The position numbers and the translations under genes are program-made. The notes below the pieces were generated by a model. It saw only the letters and a list, made by a program, of their open reading frames with translations. It was not told the origin of the DNA and made no database searches. Positions 8,313 through 15,694 of a stretch of 64,000 nucleotides of DNA are shown here, piece after piece (within the stretch, counting starts at the first letter, position 1; each line of letters begins with the position of its first letter). The stretch comes from Armatimonas rosea (lineage in GTDB: Bacteria; Armatimonadota; Armatimonadia; Armatimonadales; Armatimonadaceae): assembly GCF_014202505.1 (NCBI RefSeq), contig NZ_JACHGW010000002.1, positions 186,001-250,000 on the forward strand, in the 5' to 3' direction.

Positions 8313-9860
8313 TTACTTGCGCCGTCGCAGCCGCTGTGCGAGTGCGCCGCCTCCTAGGATCAGGAGCGCGATCGTGCCCGGCTCGGGGACCGAGCTGGGC
8401 GAGACCGTCCCCGGGTCCGGAGTCGGGTTCGGGTTAGGCACCGGGTTGGGAAGGGGCTCCGGGGTGGGCTCGGGAGTGGGTACCGGGTTGGGCACGGGCT
8501 CGGGAGTCGGTTCCGGGGTTGGTGCTGGTGTCGGAACGGGCTCCGGAGTCGGTTCCGGCGTCGGAGCGGGCGTTGGGATCGGCTCCGGCGTCGGCTCGGG
8601 TGTCGGGGCCGGGGTGGGAATCGGCTCCGGCGTGGGGGCCGGGGTCGGAAGGGGCGTGGGCTCCGGTGTCGGGATCGGTGTGGGGATGGGCGTGGGCACC
8701 GGTGTTGGAGCAGGAGTGGGGGCTGGGGGAGCCGGGGTAGGCGGCGTGGACGTGCCCGTCTCGAACTTGACCCGGAAGCCCTTCTTGACCCCATTGACGA
8801 TATAGTTGCCCGAGATGTAGCCCTGGCTATCGACCGCGGTCGCCTCCGAGCTGACATCCGCCCCGAAGCCGAGCTGGGTGTGCAGGTCGTAGAACTGGCC
8901 GTCTTTCCAGACCAGCGCGCGCTTCAGGCCATTGGTGCCGTCGCCGGCACCATCCCCGACAATCAAGTTCCCCGCGATGGCGCGTGCCTCCGACGTGCTA
9001 TTGCTGCCCAGGTAGCTGCCGGGGTGTAGGTTGACGCTCCCGGTAACGCCGGTCCAGAGGGTCGCCTGGCCGTCGGAGTATCCCACGGTGCGGGCGGCCG
9101 TCAGCCCTAGGTCGCCGTCGATCACCGCCAGCGCCTTGGACTCGCTGTTGCTGAGCCGGTAGCTGGTGATGCCATCCCAGAGGATCGCGCTGGTCTGGCT
9201 GGTGGTGTCGAAGAAGCCATTGCCCACGGCGATATTGCCACTGATCCCAAAGGCCGCGGCGGAGCTAATCACGCTGCCCGCATCGCTGAGGGTGCGCACG
9301 GGGAGCACGAACTGGAAGCCATTGTCCCAGCGCATCGCCACGGAGGCGAATCGGCCCCCGCTGTAGCCATTGCCGATCAGGTCCAGGGCAACCCCCGCGC
9401 CATAGCCGACAATCTTATCGCCGGTGGTATTGATCGCGGTCGCGGCGGAGTAGCCGGTGCCAAAGATCGTGTTGGAGTGAATGTCGGTGACCGCGCCATT
9501 GTCCCAGACCAGCGCGTGGGGATCGCCGCCCAGGTTGTCGCCGTAGCCCCAGCCCACAATACGATTTCCGGCGACTCCCAGAGCATACGAGGCCGAGTTG
9601 TCTCCCAGAAGCGCGGCGGGGTGGAGGTTGGTCGCGGTGCCACTGGCGTCCCAGTAGGTCGCCTGTGTCTGTGGACCATTCTCCCCGAACCCGACCGTCA
9701 CGCCTCCATCGGCGGCCCAGGCGTTGCTATCGGGCAGGCCACTGGTCAGGTCGGTAAAAAAGCTCGTCGCATGTGCTGCGGGCGCGAGGACGACCGGGGC
9801 GACTCCTAAGGATGCCAGCAGGGCGACTCGCCCCCAGAGGGGTGATACTCGGATAGACAT
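8313..9860 (-). CDS. PEP-CTERM sorted surface protein with HAF-like repeats
   Basis: This 515-residue exported protein has four parts. Residues 1-32 are a signal peptide ending AHA. Residues about 33-370 carry degenerate repeats of the HAF type (patterns such as [17 protein letters not shown] and TDIHS), expected to form a beta-propeller-like fold. Residues about 375-480 are Pro-Thr-Glu repeats (PTPEPTPEP). Residues about 487-515 are a PEP-CTERM signal: [15 protein letters not shown], then a basic tail RLRRRK. PEP-CTERM proteins are cut by an exosortase and are usually linked to exopolysaccharide production, which fits the adjacent cluster. No exosortase is in this window. An AAGGA Shine-Dalgarno lies about 6 bases before the ATG. 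Confidence 0.9.
   Translation of the reverse strand: MSIRVSPLWGRVALLASLGVAPVVLAPAAHATSFFTDLTSGLPDSNAWAADGGVTVGFGENGPQTQATYWDASGTATNLHPAALLGDNSASYALGVAGNRIVGWGYGDNLGGDPHALVWDNGAVTDIHSNTIFGTGYSAATAINTTGDKIVGYGAGVALDLIGNGYSGGRFASVAMRWDNGFQFVLPVRTLSDAGSVISSAAAFGISGNIAVGNGFFDTTSQTSAILWDGITSYRLSNSESKALAVIDGDLGLTAARTVGYSDGQATLWTGVTGSVNLHPGSYLGSNSTSEARAIAGNLIVGDGAGDGTNGLKRALVWKDGQFYDLHTQLGFGADVSSEATAVDSQGYISGNYIVNGVKKGFRVKFETGTSTPPTPAPPAPTPAPTPVPTPIPTPIPTPEPTPLPTPAPTPEPIPTPAPTPEPTPEPIPTPAPTPEPTPEPVPTPAPTPEPTPEPVPNPVPTPEPTPEPLPNPVPNPNPTPDPGTVSPSSVPEPGTIALLILGGGALAQRLRRRK
8400..8735 (-). repeat. In-gene repeat array encoding PTPEP units
   Basis: Variable 12-, 18- and 24-base units of GC-rich sequence encode Pro-Thr-Pro-Glu and Pro-Ile-Pro-Thr runs in the PEP-CTERM protein. 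The opposite strand is also open (a Gly-Val/Gly-Ser array), but that is only a shadow of this repeat. The array is likely variable in length between strains. Confidence 0.85.
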
Positions 9861-10168
9861 TCGTTATTCCTTATTTCTCTCAAGAAAACGCACAATGGAC
9901 ACACTTGGGATGCATAAATCGCTAAATTTACACGCCCTTTTTGTTTTTAATGTTCTGTTTTTACTATACGGCATGAAAATAGCCACGATGAACGAGTCGG
10001 GTAAAAACCAGTATAAAGACGGGTGAGGTTATAAAGTGGCCGGCGAATAGTCCCGGACAGATTTGCCTGGACAACGAGAATCCCGGACAACGAGTCCTCG
10101 GGTCAACTCGTTCCTCGGGCTCTGGTGATTCCGGTATGGTTCTTCTGGGAAAACGCTATAATGAGGAC
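9861..10168. other. 308-base intergenic region
   Basis: The first about 170 bases are AT-rich and hold the upstream region of the PEP-CTERM gene. The right part holds two copies of TCCCGGACA (10051 and 10081) and two of GGACAACGAG (10069 and 10085), a short imperfect direct repeat. Near the right end is a TATAAT box (10157-10162) for the next gene. I see no RNA gene or convincing small ORF. Confidence 0.5.
10157..10162 (+). promoter_or_regulatory. -10 box TATAAT six bases before the start codon
   Basis: A consensus TATAAT ends 6 bases before the ATG at 10169. A transcription start 6-7 bases downstream of the box would fall on the start codon, which predicts a leaderless mRNA. No good -35 is visible. 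Confidence 0.6.
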
Positions 10169-10975
10169 ATGATTCAAACACCCCTTCGCGTCTCGGTTTC
10201 TACCTGGGCGCTTCATGAGCTCCTTGGCACGGTCGCCCCCGGCCGGCCCGGCGACCCTGAGGGCCGCCTGATGACCCCGCGTGAGAGCGGCTCGCTGGAC
10301 CTGCTGCATGTCCCGCGGGAGCTGGCACGGCGTGGGATCACGACCATGGAGCTCTGCCACTTCCATATCCCGGATGCCAGCGACTGCTACTTGGAGGAGT
10401 GGGCCGCGGCGCGGGAAGACGCGGGCGTGCAGCTCTGGAGCCTGCTGATCGACGATGGCGACCTCAACCACCCGGAGTTTGGGGACCGCGACCGGGACTG
10501 GATTATCGGCTGGATCGAGCGGGCATCGCGGCTGGGCGCACAGTGCGTCCGCGTGATCGGGGGAAAGCAGCCCCTCACCGATGAGTCGCTGGCGCGCTCG
10601 ATCGCGCAGTTTCGGATTCTGACGATGGAGGCCTATGTCCGTGGGCTCCATGTCCTCACCGAGAACTGGTTCCCAACCCTCTCCACCCCTGCGGCGGTCC
10701 AGGCTCTGCTGGAAGAGACGGGCGGCGCGGTGGGGCTGAACTTCGACTTTGGCAACTGGAGCGGCCCCGAGAAGTACACCAACCTAGCCCAGATCGCGGA
10801 GTACGCCGAGGGCTGCCACGCCAAGTGGGACAACGACGACGACTTCTTGCGCTGTTTAGAGATCACGCGCTCGGCGGAGTTCTCTGGCCCCTACACGCTG
10901 GTGCACGGTGAGCCCGGCAAGACCTGGGAGAGCCTGGAGCAGCAGAGAGCACTGGTGGCCCCCTATGTTGCCTAA
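10169..10975 (+). CDS. Sugar phosphate isomerase/epimerase family protein (TIM barrel)
   Basis: This protein belongs to the AP-endonuclease-2/xylose-isomerase-like TIM-barrel family. Its members isomerise or epimerise small sugars using a divalent metal. It has 268 residues from the ATG at 10169, which I prefer over 10136 because the shorter form begins with the barrel strand LRVSVSTWALHELL and follows TATAAT directly. Metal-site-like segments are ITTMELCHFHI (about 55-65), VLTENWFPT, VGLNFDFGNW and a late HGEPGKTWESL. The substrate is unknown. The next gene starts inside its last codons, so the two are probably co-translated. Confidence 0.82.
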   Translation: MIQTPLRVSVSTWALHELLGTVAPGRPGDPEGRLMTPRESGSLDLLHVPRELARRGITTMELCHFHIPDASDCYLEEWAAAREDAGVQLWSLLIDDGDLNHPEFGDRDRDWIIGWIERASRLGAQCVRVIGGKQPLTDESLARSIAQFRILTMEAYVRGLHVLTENWFPTLSTPAAVQALLEETGGAVGLNFDFGNWSGPEKYTNLAQIAEYAEGCHAKWDNDDDFLRCLEITRSAEFSGPYTLVHGEPGKTWESLEQQRALVAPYVA

Positions 10976-11723
10976 GGTCCTACCGAAAGACCGGCTCCTG
11001 GTAGTGGCAGGGGCGCTCAATGGAGAGAAGATCGCTCAGCTCTGGCGGATGAACCCCGATGGCTCCGGGCGCGTGCGCCTCACCCGCGAGCGCCAGCCCT
11101 GCGCCCAGCCGCGCTGGAGCAGCGATGGGAGCAGCATTGTCTACGGGGTCGAGACGGGAAAGACCAGCGAGACCACGGGCGAGACCGTCCTTGCCTGGCG
11201 ACGCTGCGCCCCCGATGGCTCCAAGCGCACCGCCATTCCCGCCCCGGAGCTGGGGAGCCCTCTGCCCAAGCTGGAGGTTGTCCTGAGCGGCGACTATGTC
11301 ACGGGCTTTCGCACCCCCGGTGGCCCGCTTCAGAAGATCCAGCTCAGCCCCGCTGCCGAGAAGTTCTGGGACGAGACGGGGATAAGCGGCGGCGCTCTGC
11401 GCCTGGTCAGCCTACCCGGCACCGACGCATTTGTGCTGGCGGTGCAGCTGGCGGGCGGCAACCGTGAGGGCAAGTGGCACACCGCGGTAAAAGTCGAGGT
11501 CGCCACCGGAAAGGCCGAGCCCTGGGGCGAGTACGGCTACAGCGGCTTTTGTACCTCGCCAGACAACCGGCAGTTTGTGACCTGCTTCAACCGCATGGTC
11601 AAGGGCAAGGAAGAGCACGTGGTCTGTATTGGAAATATGGACAATTCCCAGAAGCTCCGGCGCCTCCTGACCAGCCCTGAGCTGATCTTTGCGGACTGGT
11701 GCGGCGGCAAGCGGGTCGTCTAA
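10965..11723 (+). CDS. TolB-like PD40 beta-propeller protein
   Basis: A frame extends further upstream, but the ATG at 10965 lies inside the end of the epimerase gene and begins a natural sequence (MLPKVLPKDRLLVVAGALNG). The protein has 252 residues and no signal peptide. LWRMNPDGSGRVRLTRER and PRWSSDGSSIVYGV (about 25-60) are typical PD40/WD40-like TolB repeats, and a second repeat follows near LAWRRCAPDGSKR. Such propellers act as binding scaffolds. Its role beside a TIM-barrel epimerase is unknown. Confidence 0.75.
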   Translation: MLPKVLPKDRLLVVAGALNGEKIAQLWRMNPDGSGRVRLTRERQPCAQPRWSSDGSSIVYGVETGKTSETTGETVLAWRRCAPDGSKRTAIPAPELGSPLPKLEVVLSGDYVTGFRTPGGPLQKIQLSPAAEKFWDETGISGGALRLVSLPGTDAFVLAVQLAGGNREGKWHTAVKVEVATGKAEPWGEYGYSGFCTSPDNRQFVTCFNRMVKGKEEHVVCIGNMDNSQKLRRLLTSPELIFADWCGGKRVV

Positions 11724-11756
11724 AAAGTACCCTGCGAAAAAAGTAGCACCCAAGCC

Positions 11757-11795
11757 TTGACAGCGTCGCTTTTGTATGCGAAAATTTCCGCATGC
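11757..11795 (+). promoter_or_regulatory. Promoter with overlapping operator-like dyad for blaI-type gene
   Basis: TTGACA at 11757-11762, then 17 bases, then GAAAAT at 11780-11785, then 6 bases to the ATG at 11792. The transcript would be leaderless. An inverted repeat ATGCG-N8-CGCAT (11776-11780 and 11789-11793) overlaps the -10 box and start codon. It is placed where a BlaI-type repressor would block its own promoter. Confidence 0.65.
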
Positions 11796-12181
11796 AGTCT
11801 ACCGAGAAGCTCAGTCGCCGCGAGCGGCAGTTCATGGACATTATCTGGGAGCGTGGGCAGGCCAGTGTCGCGGAGGTGCTGGAGGCGCTCCCCGATCCCC
11901 CCGGCTACAACACGGTCCGCGCCCTGCTCGGGGTTTTAGAGAGAAAAGGACACCTCACGCACACCGAGGAAGACGGTCGCTATGTCTACCTGCCGGTCGC
12001 GCCGGCCCATGCGGTCGCCAAGACCGCGCTCGAGCGGGTGGTCACCACGTTCTTTGGCGGCTCGATCGAGCGCACGGTGATGACCCTGCTCCAGTCCCGC
12101 GAGCGCCACCTCAGCGACGACGAGCTCACGCGGCTCTCCGCCCTGATTGCTGAGGCGAAAGAGAGCGAGAAAGCGCCATGA
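11792..12181 (+). CDS. BlaI/MecI/CopY-family winged-helix repressor
   Basis: This 129-residue protein has the family layout. The N-terminal winged helix includes LSRRERQFMDIIWERGQASV (about 6-25), VLEALPDPPGYNTVRALLGV (about 28-47) and LERKGHLTHTEEDGRYVYLP (about 48-67). A helical dimerisation end follows. Members repress their own operon and are cleaved when the partner M56 membrane sensor is activated. The next gene overlaps by four bases and is such an M56 protein. Regulation is likely through the dyad over its -10 box. The natural ligand or target genes outside this operon are not visible, and no beta-lactamase is present nearby. Confidence 0.92.
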   Translation: MQSTEKLSRRERQFMDIIWERGQASVAEVLEALPDPPGYNTVRALLGVLERKGHLTHTEEDGRYVYLPVAPAHAVAKTALERVVTTFFGGSIERTVMTLLQSRERHLSDDELTRLSALIAEAKESEKAP

Positions 12182-12984
12182 GCCCCGCGCTGGAGCTGGT
12201 TCTCAAGGCCACGGTCTTGCTGGCACTAGCGCTCTTGTTGGAGGCCGTTGCCCTGCGCCGCGCCTCAGGCAAGCTCCGCCACGGGGTCTGGTGCGCCGCG
12301 CTCGCCGCCCTAGCGCTCATGCCCCTCACGCTCTTTCTACCCCCACTCCTCGCCGTGCCTGTGAGTACCCCAAGTCCCGCGTTGCCCACTTCCCCCCTAA
12401 CCCCCGCAGAGCGGGGGGACAAATCGGAAGGATCTGCTTGGATTCCCCCGCTTGCGGGGGCTAGGGGGCGGGCGGGGGTTAGGGGGGAAGGAATTGACTG
12501 GCAACGTACCCTCCTCCTCTGCTACGCCCTCGGTGTGGGTGGCCTCTTGCTACGCTTGCTGCTCGACCGTGCGGCTCTCTTCTCCCTGGCCCGCCGCGCC
12601 ACTCGTGCTAGCACCACGCTCTTTCCCTGCGCCTTTCCGGTTCACCTGAGCCCCGCCGTCCCGACGCCGCTAGCGGCTGGCGGCCGCACCGGGGTGCTCC
12701 TCCCCGAGAGCGCCACGCAGTGGGACGACGAGCGCCGCCACGTGATCCTGCTCCACGAAGCCGCCCACCTGCGCCGCCGGGACCACATCACGCTCCCCCT
12801 CGCGCTGGGCCTGCAAGCCGCCTGGTGGTTCCACCCGCTGGCCTGGCTCGCCCTCACCCGCTTCCGCGCCGCCGCTGAAGCCGCCTGCGACGAAGCCGTG
12901 GTCGCCGCGGGAGTCAGCCCCGCCACCTACGCCGAGCATCTCTTAGAAGCCGCAAAAACTCTCAAGCTGGAGGTCGCCAAGTGA
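12178..12984 (+). CDS. M56 (BlaR1/MecR1-type) membrane peptidase, C-terminally short
   Basis: This is the partner sensor-protease of the BlaI-type repressor. It has 268 residues, with hydrophobic segments at about 7-25, 36-60 and 110-128. The zinc motif is HEAAH (H193, E194, H197), followed by WWFHPLAWLAL and the family CDEAV motif. The protein stops soon after, with no sensor domain. Sequence resembling the usual continuation (LE.RLR.IL) begins in the next ORF, which overlaps this stop by four bases. Residues about 71-104 are encoded by a palindromic repeat element (12389-12490) and contain SPLTPAERGDKSEG. They sit in a loop between membrane helices. I infer a split or shortened sensor that still has an intact active site. 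Confidence 0.85.
   Translation: MSPALELVLKATVLLALALLLEAVALRRASGKLRHGVWCAALAALALMPLTLFLPPLLAVPVSTPSPALPTSPLTPAERGDKSEGSAWIPPLAGARGRAGVRGEGIDWQRTLLLCYALGVGGLLLRLLLDRAALFSLARRATRASTTLFPCAFPVHLSPAVPTPLAAGGRTGVLLPESATQWDDERRHVILLHEAAHLRRRDHITLPLALGLQAAWWFHPLAWLALTRFRAAAEAACDEAVVAAGVSPATYAEHLLEAAKTLKLEVAK
12389..12490. repeat. Palindromic element A, copy 1 (inside M56 gene)
   Basis: Perfect 19-bp inverted arms, CTTCCCCCCTAACCCCCGC at 12389-12407 and its complement at 12472-12490, enclose 64 bases. An inner hairpin lies at 12445-12460. The element is read through in frame with no stop. Its left about 45 bases are nearly identical to copy 2 (28254-28334, read on the minus strand), and both copies use the same reading frame. 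Confidence 0.9.
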
Positions 12985-13751
12985 AAACTCTTTACAGTGT
13001 CCCTGGAGCCGTCCGCGAAAACGGTCTGGAAGTTCGTCTGCGCACTATCTTATTGGTGCCTCAGAACAACCAGCAGTATCGAACAATCCTTTCCCTTACC
13101 TTGGGAGCCACCACATTAGCGTTGTTGCTTTCCCTACGTCCCTACACTGAACCTGTGATTGCTGCACCTTCACCGGCAAAGCATCACGACAAAAAGAAAT
13201 TCCCCACCAAGTCAGGAGAAAAAATGATTCCTTCCACTGCAATTATCATGAGTCAGGAAAAAGCAAACCTGGTTACCTTTGAGTTACGCTATCTCTCCGG
13301 TACTGAGCTCATCAAAAAGCTTGAAAGACAGATTCCAAAAGGGATCACGAAGTTGGAACCTGATGACTCCAAGAATATGCTTCAAGCCCAAGGAACCCCC
13401 GAGGCATTGAATGCACTTAAAATACTTATTAAACGCCTTGATGTCGAATATATAAATGTAGAATTAAAAATACGACGGGTTCAACAAGGAAAGACTGTCT
13501 CTGATGTACGAATACCAACTGCTGAGGGAACTAAAGGGACGATTACTATATCTCCTGATAGCCTTAGTGTTACTGTTAGCAAAGTCTCTCATGATAAGAA
13601 AAACATATCTCTTATTGTAGAATATAACCAGCTAAAAGCAGTCTCAAAGATAATTCCTTTGGGTAAAGAGACACAGATCGTTCTGCCGGATAATAGTGAG
13701 CTGTTTGTCACTGCCACAATTGCGAAAAATGGCTCTGTCGAAATCCGATGA
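12981..13751 (+). CDS. Unidentified membrane-anchored protein; likely detached C-terminal part of the M56 sensor
   Basis: It starts with GTG inside the stop of the M56 gene (GTGA), so it is translationally coupled. It has 256 residues. Residues 1-25 (LYSVPGAV...GLEVRLRTILL) resemble the segment that follows the catalytic region in M56 proteins, and a membrane helix follows at about 38-53. Residues about 85-155 (VTFELRYLSGTELIKKLERQ...LIKRLDVEYINVELKI) look like a secretin-type N domain. The last 100 residues are unassigned. Most of this gene is visibly AT-rich against its neighbours, which suggests foreign or relaxed sequence. Its function is unknown. It may act as the extracytoplasmic sensor of the BlaI/M56 pair. 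Confidence 0.65.
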   Translation: MKTLYSVPGAVRENGLEVRLRTILLVPQNNQQYRTILSLTLGATTLALLLSLRPYTEPVIAAPSPAKHHDKKKFPTKSGEKMIPSTAIIMSQEKANLVTFELRYLSGTELIKKLERQIPKGITKLEPDDSKNMLQAQGTPEALNALKILIKRLDVEYINVELKIRRVQQGKTVSDVRIPTAEGTKGTITISPDSLSVTVSKVSHDKKNISLIVEYNQLKAVSKIIPLGKETQIVLPDNSELFVTATIAKNGSVEIR

Positions 13752-13789
13752 AATCACTCTACCAACCTTGCAGTCCCTCTAAGGTGTAA
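13748..13789 (+). pseudogene. Remnant start of a duplicated coupled ORF
   Basis: ATG at 13748 overlaps the stop at 13751 (ATGA) and opens only 13 codons, MKSLYQPCSPSKV. The next real gene at 13794 begins MKNLYQPYSVPA. The first about 33 bases of both are near-identical, so this is probably the leftover start of a deleted or duplicated copy. Confidence 0.55.
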
Positions 13790-13793
13790 CCCT

Positions 13794-14321
13794 ATGAAAA
13801 ATCTCTACCAACCCTACAGTGTCCCCGCCATGGCCGATCCCGCGCCGCTGGAGAAGCGCCTGCGCCATATTCTCTTTGGCCGCGGTGGCTACACGATGCG
13901 CCACGCGGTGATCCCGCTGGTTCTGGGAGTGATCGCCCTCGGAGCCCTCCTGCCCCTGCGCTTTCACACCCGCTCACAAACCACTCTAGTCGAGGCGGTT
14001 GTAGCCCGTGATGTTGCGGTTGCCCAAGCGCCTACTGCCCCTATGGCCGCGACGGAGGCCGTGAAGGCAGAGTCCGCAGAGCCCGCCGTCCCTGCGGAGC
14101 CACTGCCCACTCAGGCCGAACTAGAGAGTGTGGAGGCGCTAAAACAACGCGAGATGCAGCTTGAGGCCGAGCTTGCTCAAACGCGCCTGGAGCGACAAAG
14201 TAAAGAAGTGCTCATCCAAAAGCTACGGCAAACGCATAAGGAGCTATTCCTGCAGCAAGTGAAGGTATACAACAAATTCCCTATGCCTCTCCCCGCCCAG
14301 CAGGTACGAATATCCAGATAA
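13794..14321 (+). CDS. Unidentified single-helix membrane protein with coiled coil, paralogous start to 12981
   Basis: This 175-residue protein begins MKNLYQPYSVPAMADPAPLE and continues KRLRHILFG. It is similar to the N-terminus of the ORF at 12981 and to the post-catalytic segment of M56 sensors. A membrane helix lies at about 38-54. An Ala/Pro/Glu-rich linker covers about 62-105 and a charged coiled coil about 108-155 (LKQREMQLEAELAQTRLERQ). No catalytic motif is seen. It probably belongs to the BlaI/M56 operon as an accessory or relic. The gene ends before a strong hairpin shared with the convergent oxidoreductase gene. Confidence 0.6.
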   Translation: MKNLYQPYSVPAMADPAPLEKRLRHILFGRGGYTMRHAVIPLVLGVIALGALLPLRFHTRSQTTLVEAVVARDVAVAQAPTAPMAATEAVKAESAEPAVPAEPLPTQAELESVEALKQREMQLEAELAQTRLERQSKEVLIQKLRQTHKELFLQQVKVYNKFPMPLPAQQVRISR

Positions 14322-14368
14322 AGTGAAGGCCCCGCACCCGTCCGTGAGGACGGGTGCGGGGCCCACTT
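14321..14368. terminator. Long hairpin between convergent genes
   Basis: A perfect 16-bp stem, 14328-14343 with 14348-14363, has a GTGA loop. AAGTG and CACTT pair outside it after a two-base bulge. There is no T tract, but the position between convergent stops at 14321 and 14381 suits transcription termination. Confidence 0.7.
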
Positions 14369-14380
14369 GGGGGACTGCTA

Positions 14381-15631
14381 CTACGCGGCGAGCGGGTTCC
14401 AGTCGCGGCCGTAGAGCGGGAGGAGGCGGAAGTTGGCGTCTCCTGCACCGTCGCCGTAGAACTGGCAGGCGTCGGCGTTGAAGCTCAGCACTTTTTTCGG
14501 CTGCCACGACGCGATATTGCCCATCAGGACGATCTCGGTGAGGGGGCCAGAGTAGCCAAAGTGGGTGCTACACTTGCCCGGTGTCGGGCCGTGGCCGGGG
14601 ATGCGGCCTAGCGCGACATCGACCCACTCGTGGTAGTGGCTCACGGACTCCACCTTGGGCGGGAGCTTCTCAACCCGCTTGCCGCTATTGTCCCAGACCG
14701 AGGGTGTCGCCCAGTGCGGGACCACCATCTTGCCGTACTCCCCGATCACCACCGAGCCCGTGTTGAGCTCCTCAAACAGCTCGGGGAGGAGGTTCTTGGC
14801 GGGGCGCGTGTCGCCGTGGTACCAGTGCAGCGCGACTGTCTTGGCCGTGTTGCGTGTCCCGGCAAGTTGCCAGGTGATGTGGGCGTTGTAGGGGAAGTTG
14901 AGCACGTTGGGCGGCGCATCGAGGTGGCTCACCACCGAGAGCGGCGTGCTCAGGCGCGTCCCCGAGAGCACCGGGTCGAGGATATGGCAGGCCATGTCCC
15001 CCAGGGTTCCCGTTCCAAAGTTCTGCCAGCGCCGCCAGTTGCCCGGATGGAACTCATCGGGGAGGTAGGGCACCTTGCGGCTGACCCCACAGTAGAGGCT
15101 CCAGTCAAGATTCGCCGGAGGAAACTCCGCCATGCGCGGCGGGCGTGCCCCGCCCCAGCCCTTGCCACAGAACGAGTGGATCTCCTGGATCTTGCCCAGG
15201 ACCCCCGCATTGAGCCAGGAGATCGCGGTGCGGTAGCTGCCCTCGCCGTGGATCTGGATACCCATCTGCGTGGCGGATTTCGGGTGCTTCTCGGCGGCCA
15301 GGCGCATCGCGCGCGCCTCACCCACTCCCCGGGTGAGGGGTTTCTGGACATAGGCATGGCGGCCCAGCGAGAGTGCCTTCAGGCCCACGGGGGCGTGCAT
15401 GTGGTCCGGGGTAGCGCAGAAGACCGCATCGCAGTCCACCGTGTCGAGGAGCTTGGTATAATCCGCAAACCGCGCCGACTCGGGGACACTGTAGCGGTCC
15501 CCAAAACGCGCCTGGGCCCCCTTATCCGGGTCGCACACCGCGACAATCTTCACATCCTTGTGTGAGGCGATATTGGGGACATCGCCCCCGGCTTGCCCGC
15601 CACACCCCACCAGTGCCAGACGAAATGGCAT
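14381..15631 (-). CDS. Gfo/Idh/MocA-family oxidoreductase
   Basis: This is an NAD(P)-dependent dehydrogenase of the glucose-fructose oxidoreductase family, probably acting on a sugar or inositol derivative. It has 416 residues. The start at 15631 is chosen because AGGAGGA lies 7 bases upstream and the Rossmann motif LALVGCGGQAGGD begins at residue 5. The EKP motif reads VQKPLT (about 97-102), so the catalytic Lys is kept. The C-terminal half includes WGGARPPR, NWRRWQNFGTGTLGDMACH and VIGEYGKMV. There is no Tat signal, unlike many relatives of this length in Planctomycetes-like bacteria. It stands alone between the BlaI operon and the peptidase gene. Confidence 0.88.
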   Translation of the reverse strand: MPFRLALVGCGGQAGGDVPNIASHKDVKIVAVCDPDKGAQARFGDRYSVPESARFADYTKLLDTVDCDAVFCATPDHMHAPVGLKALSLGRHAYVQKPLTRGVGEARAMRLAAEKHPKSATQMGIQIHGEGSYRTAISWLNAGVLGKIQEIHSFCGKGWGGARPPRMAEFPPANLDWSLYCGVSRKVPYLPDEFHPGNWRRWQNFGTGTLGDMACHILDPVLSGTRLSTPLSVVSHLDAPPNVLNFPYNAHITWQLAGTRNTAKTVALHWYHGDTRPAKNLLPELFEELNTGSVVIGEYGKMVVPHWATPSVWDNSGKRVEKLPPKVESVSHYHEWVDVALGRIPGHGPTPGKCSTHFGYSGPLTEIVLMGNIASWQPKKVLSFNADACQFYGDGAGDANFRLLPLYGRDWNPLAA

Positions 15632-15694
15632 AAAAAAATCCTCCTGACGCACCATTCGGTACGCACCGGAGGATTTCCTTTGTGGGAGTGCTGG

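Noticed and set aside
8400-8735. Possible CRISPR array, because of the regular short repeats
   Set aside because: The units are 12-24 bases, in frame, variable and without unique spacers; they encode Pro-Thr-Glu repeats.
8233-8805. A Gly-Val/Gly-Ser repeat frame on the plus strand
   Set aside because: It is the antisense of the PTPEP repeat of the PEP-CTERM gene. A silk-like or collagen-like protein is not supported.
13794-14321. Reading this ORF as a complete second M56 sensor
   Set aside because: It has the post-catalytic similarity and one helix, but no HExxH motif and only 175 residues.
14630-15565. A 311-codon open frame opposite the Gfo/Idh oxidoreductase
   Set aside because: It is a shadow of a gene with clear Rossmann and catalytic motifs. 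The composition is Arg/Gly/His-biased, as antisense frames in GC-rich DNA usually are.
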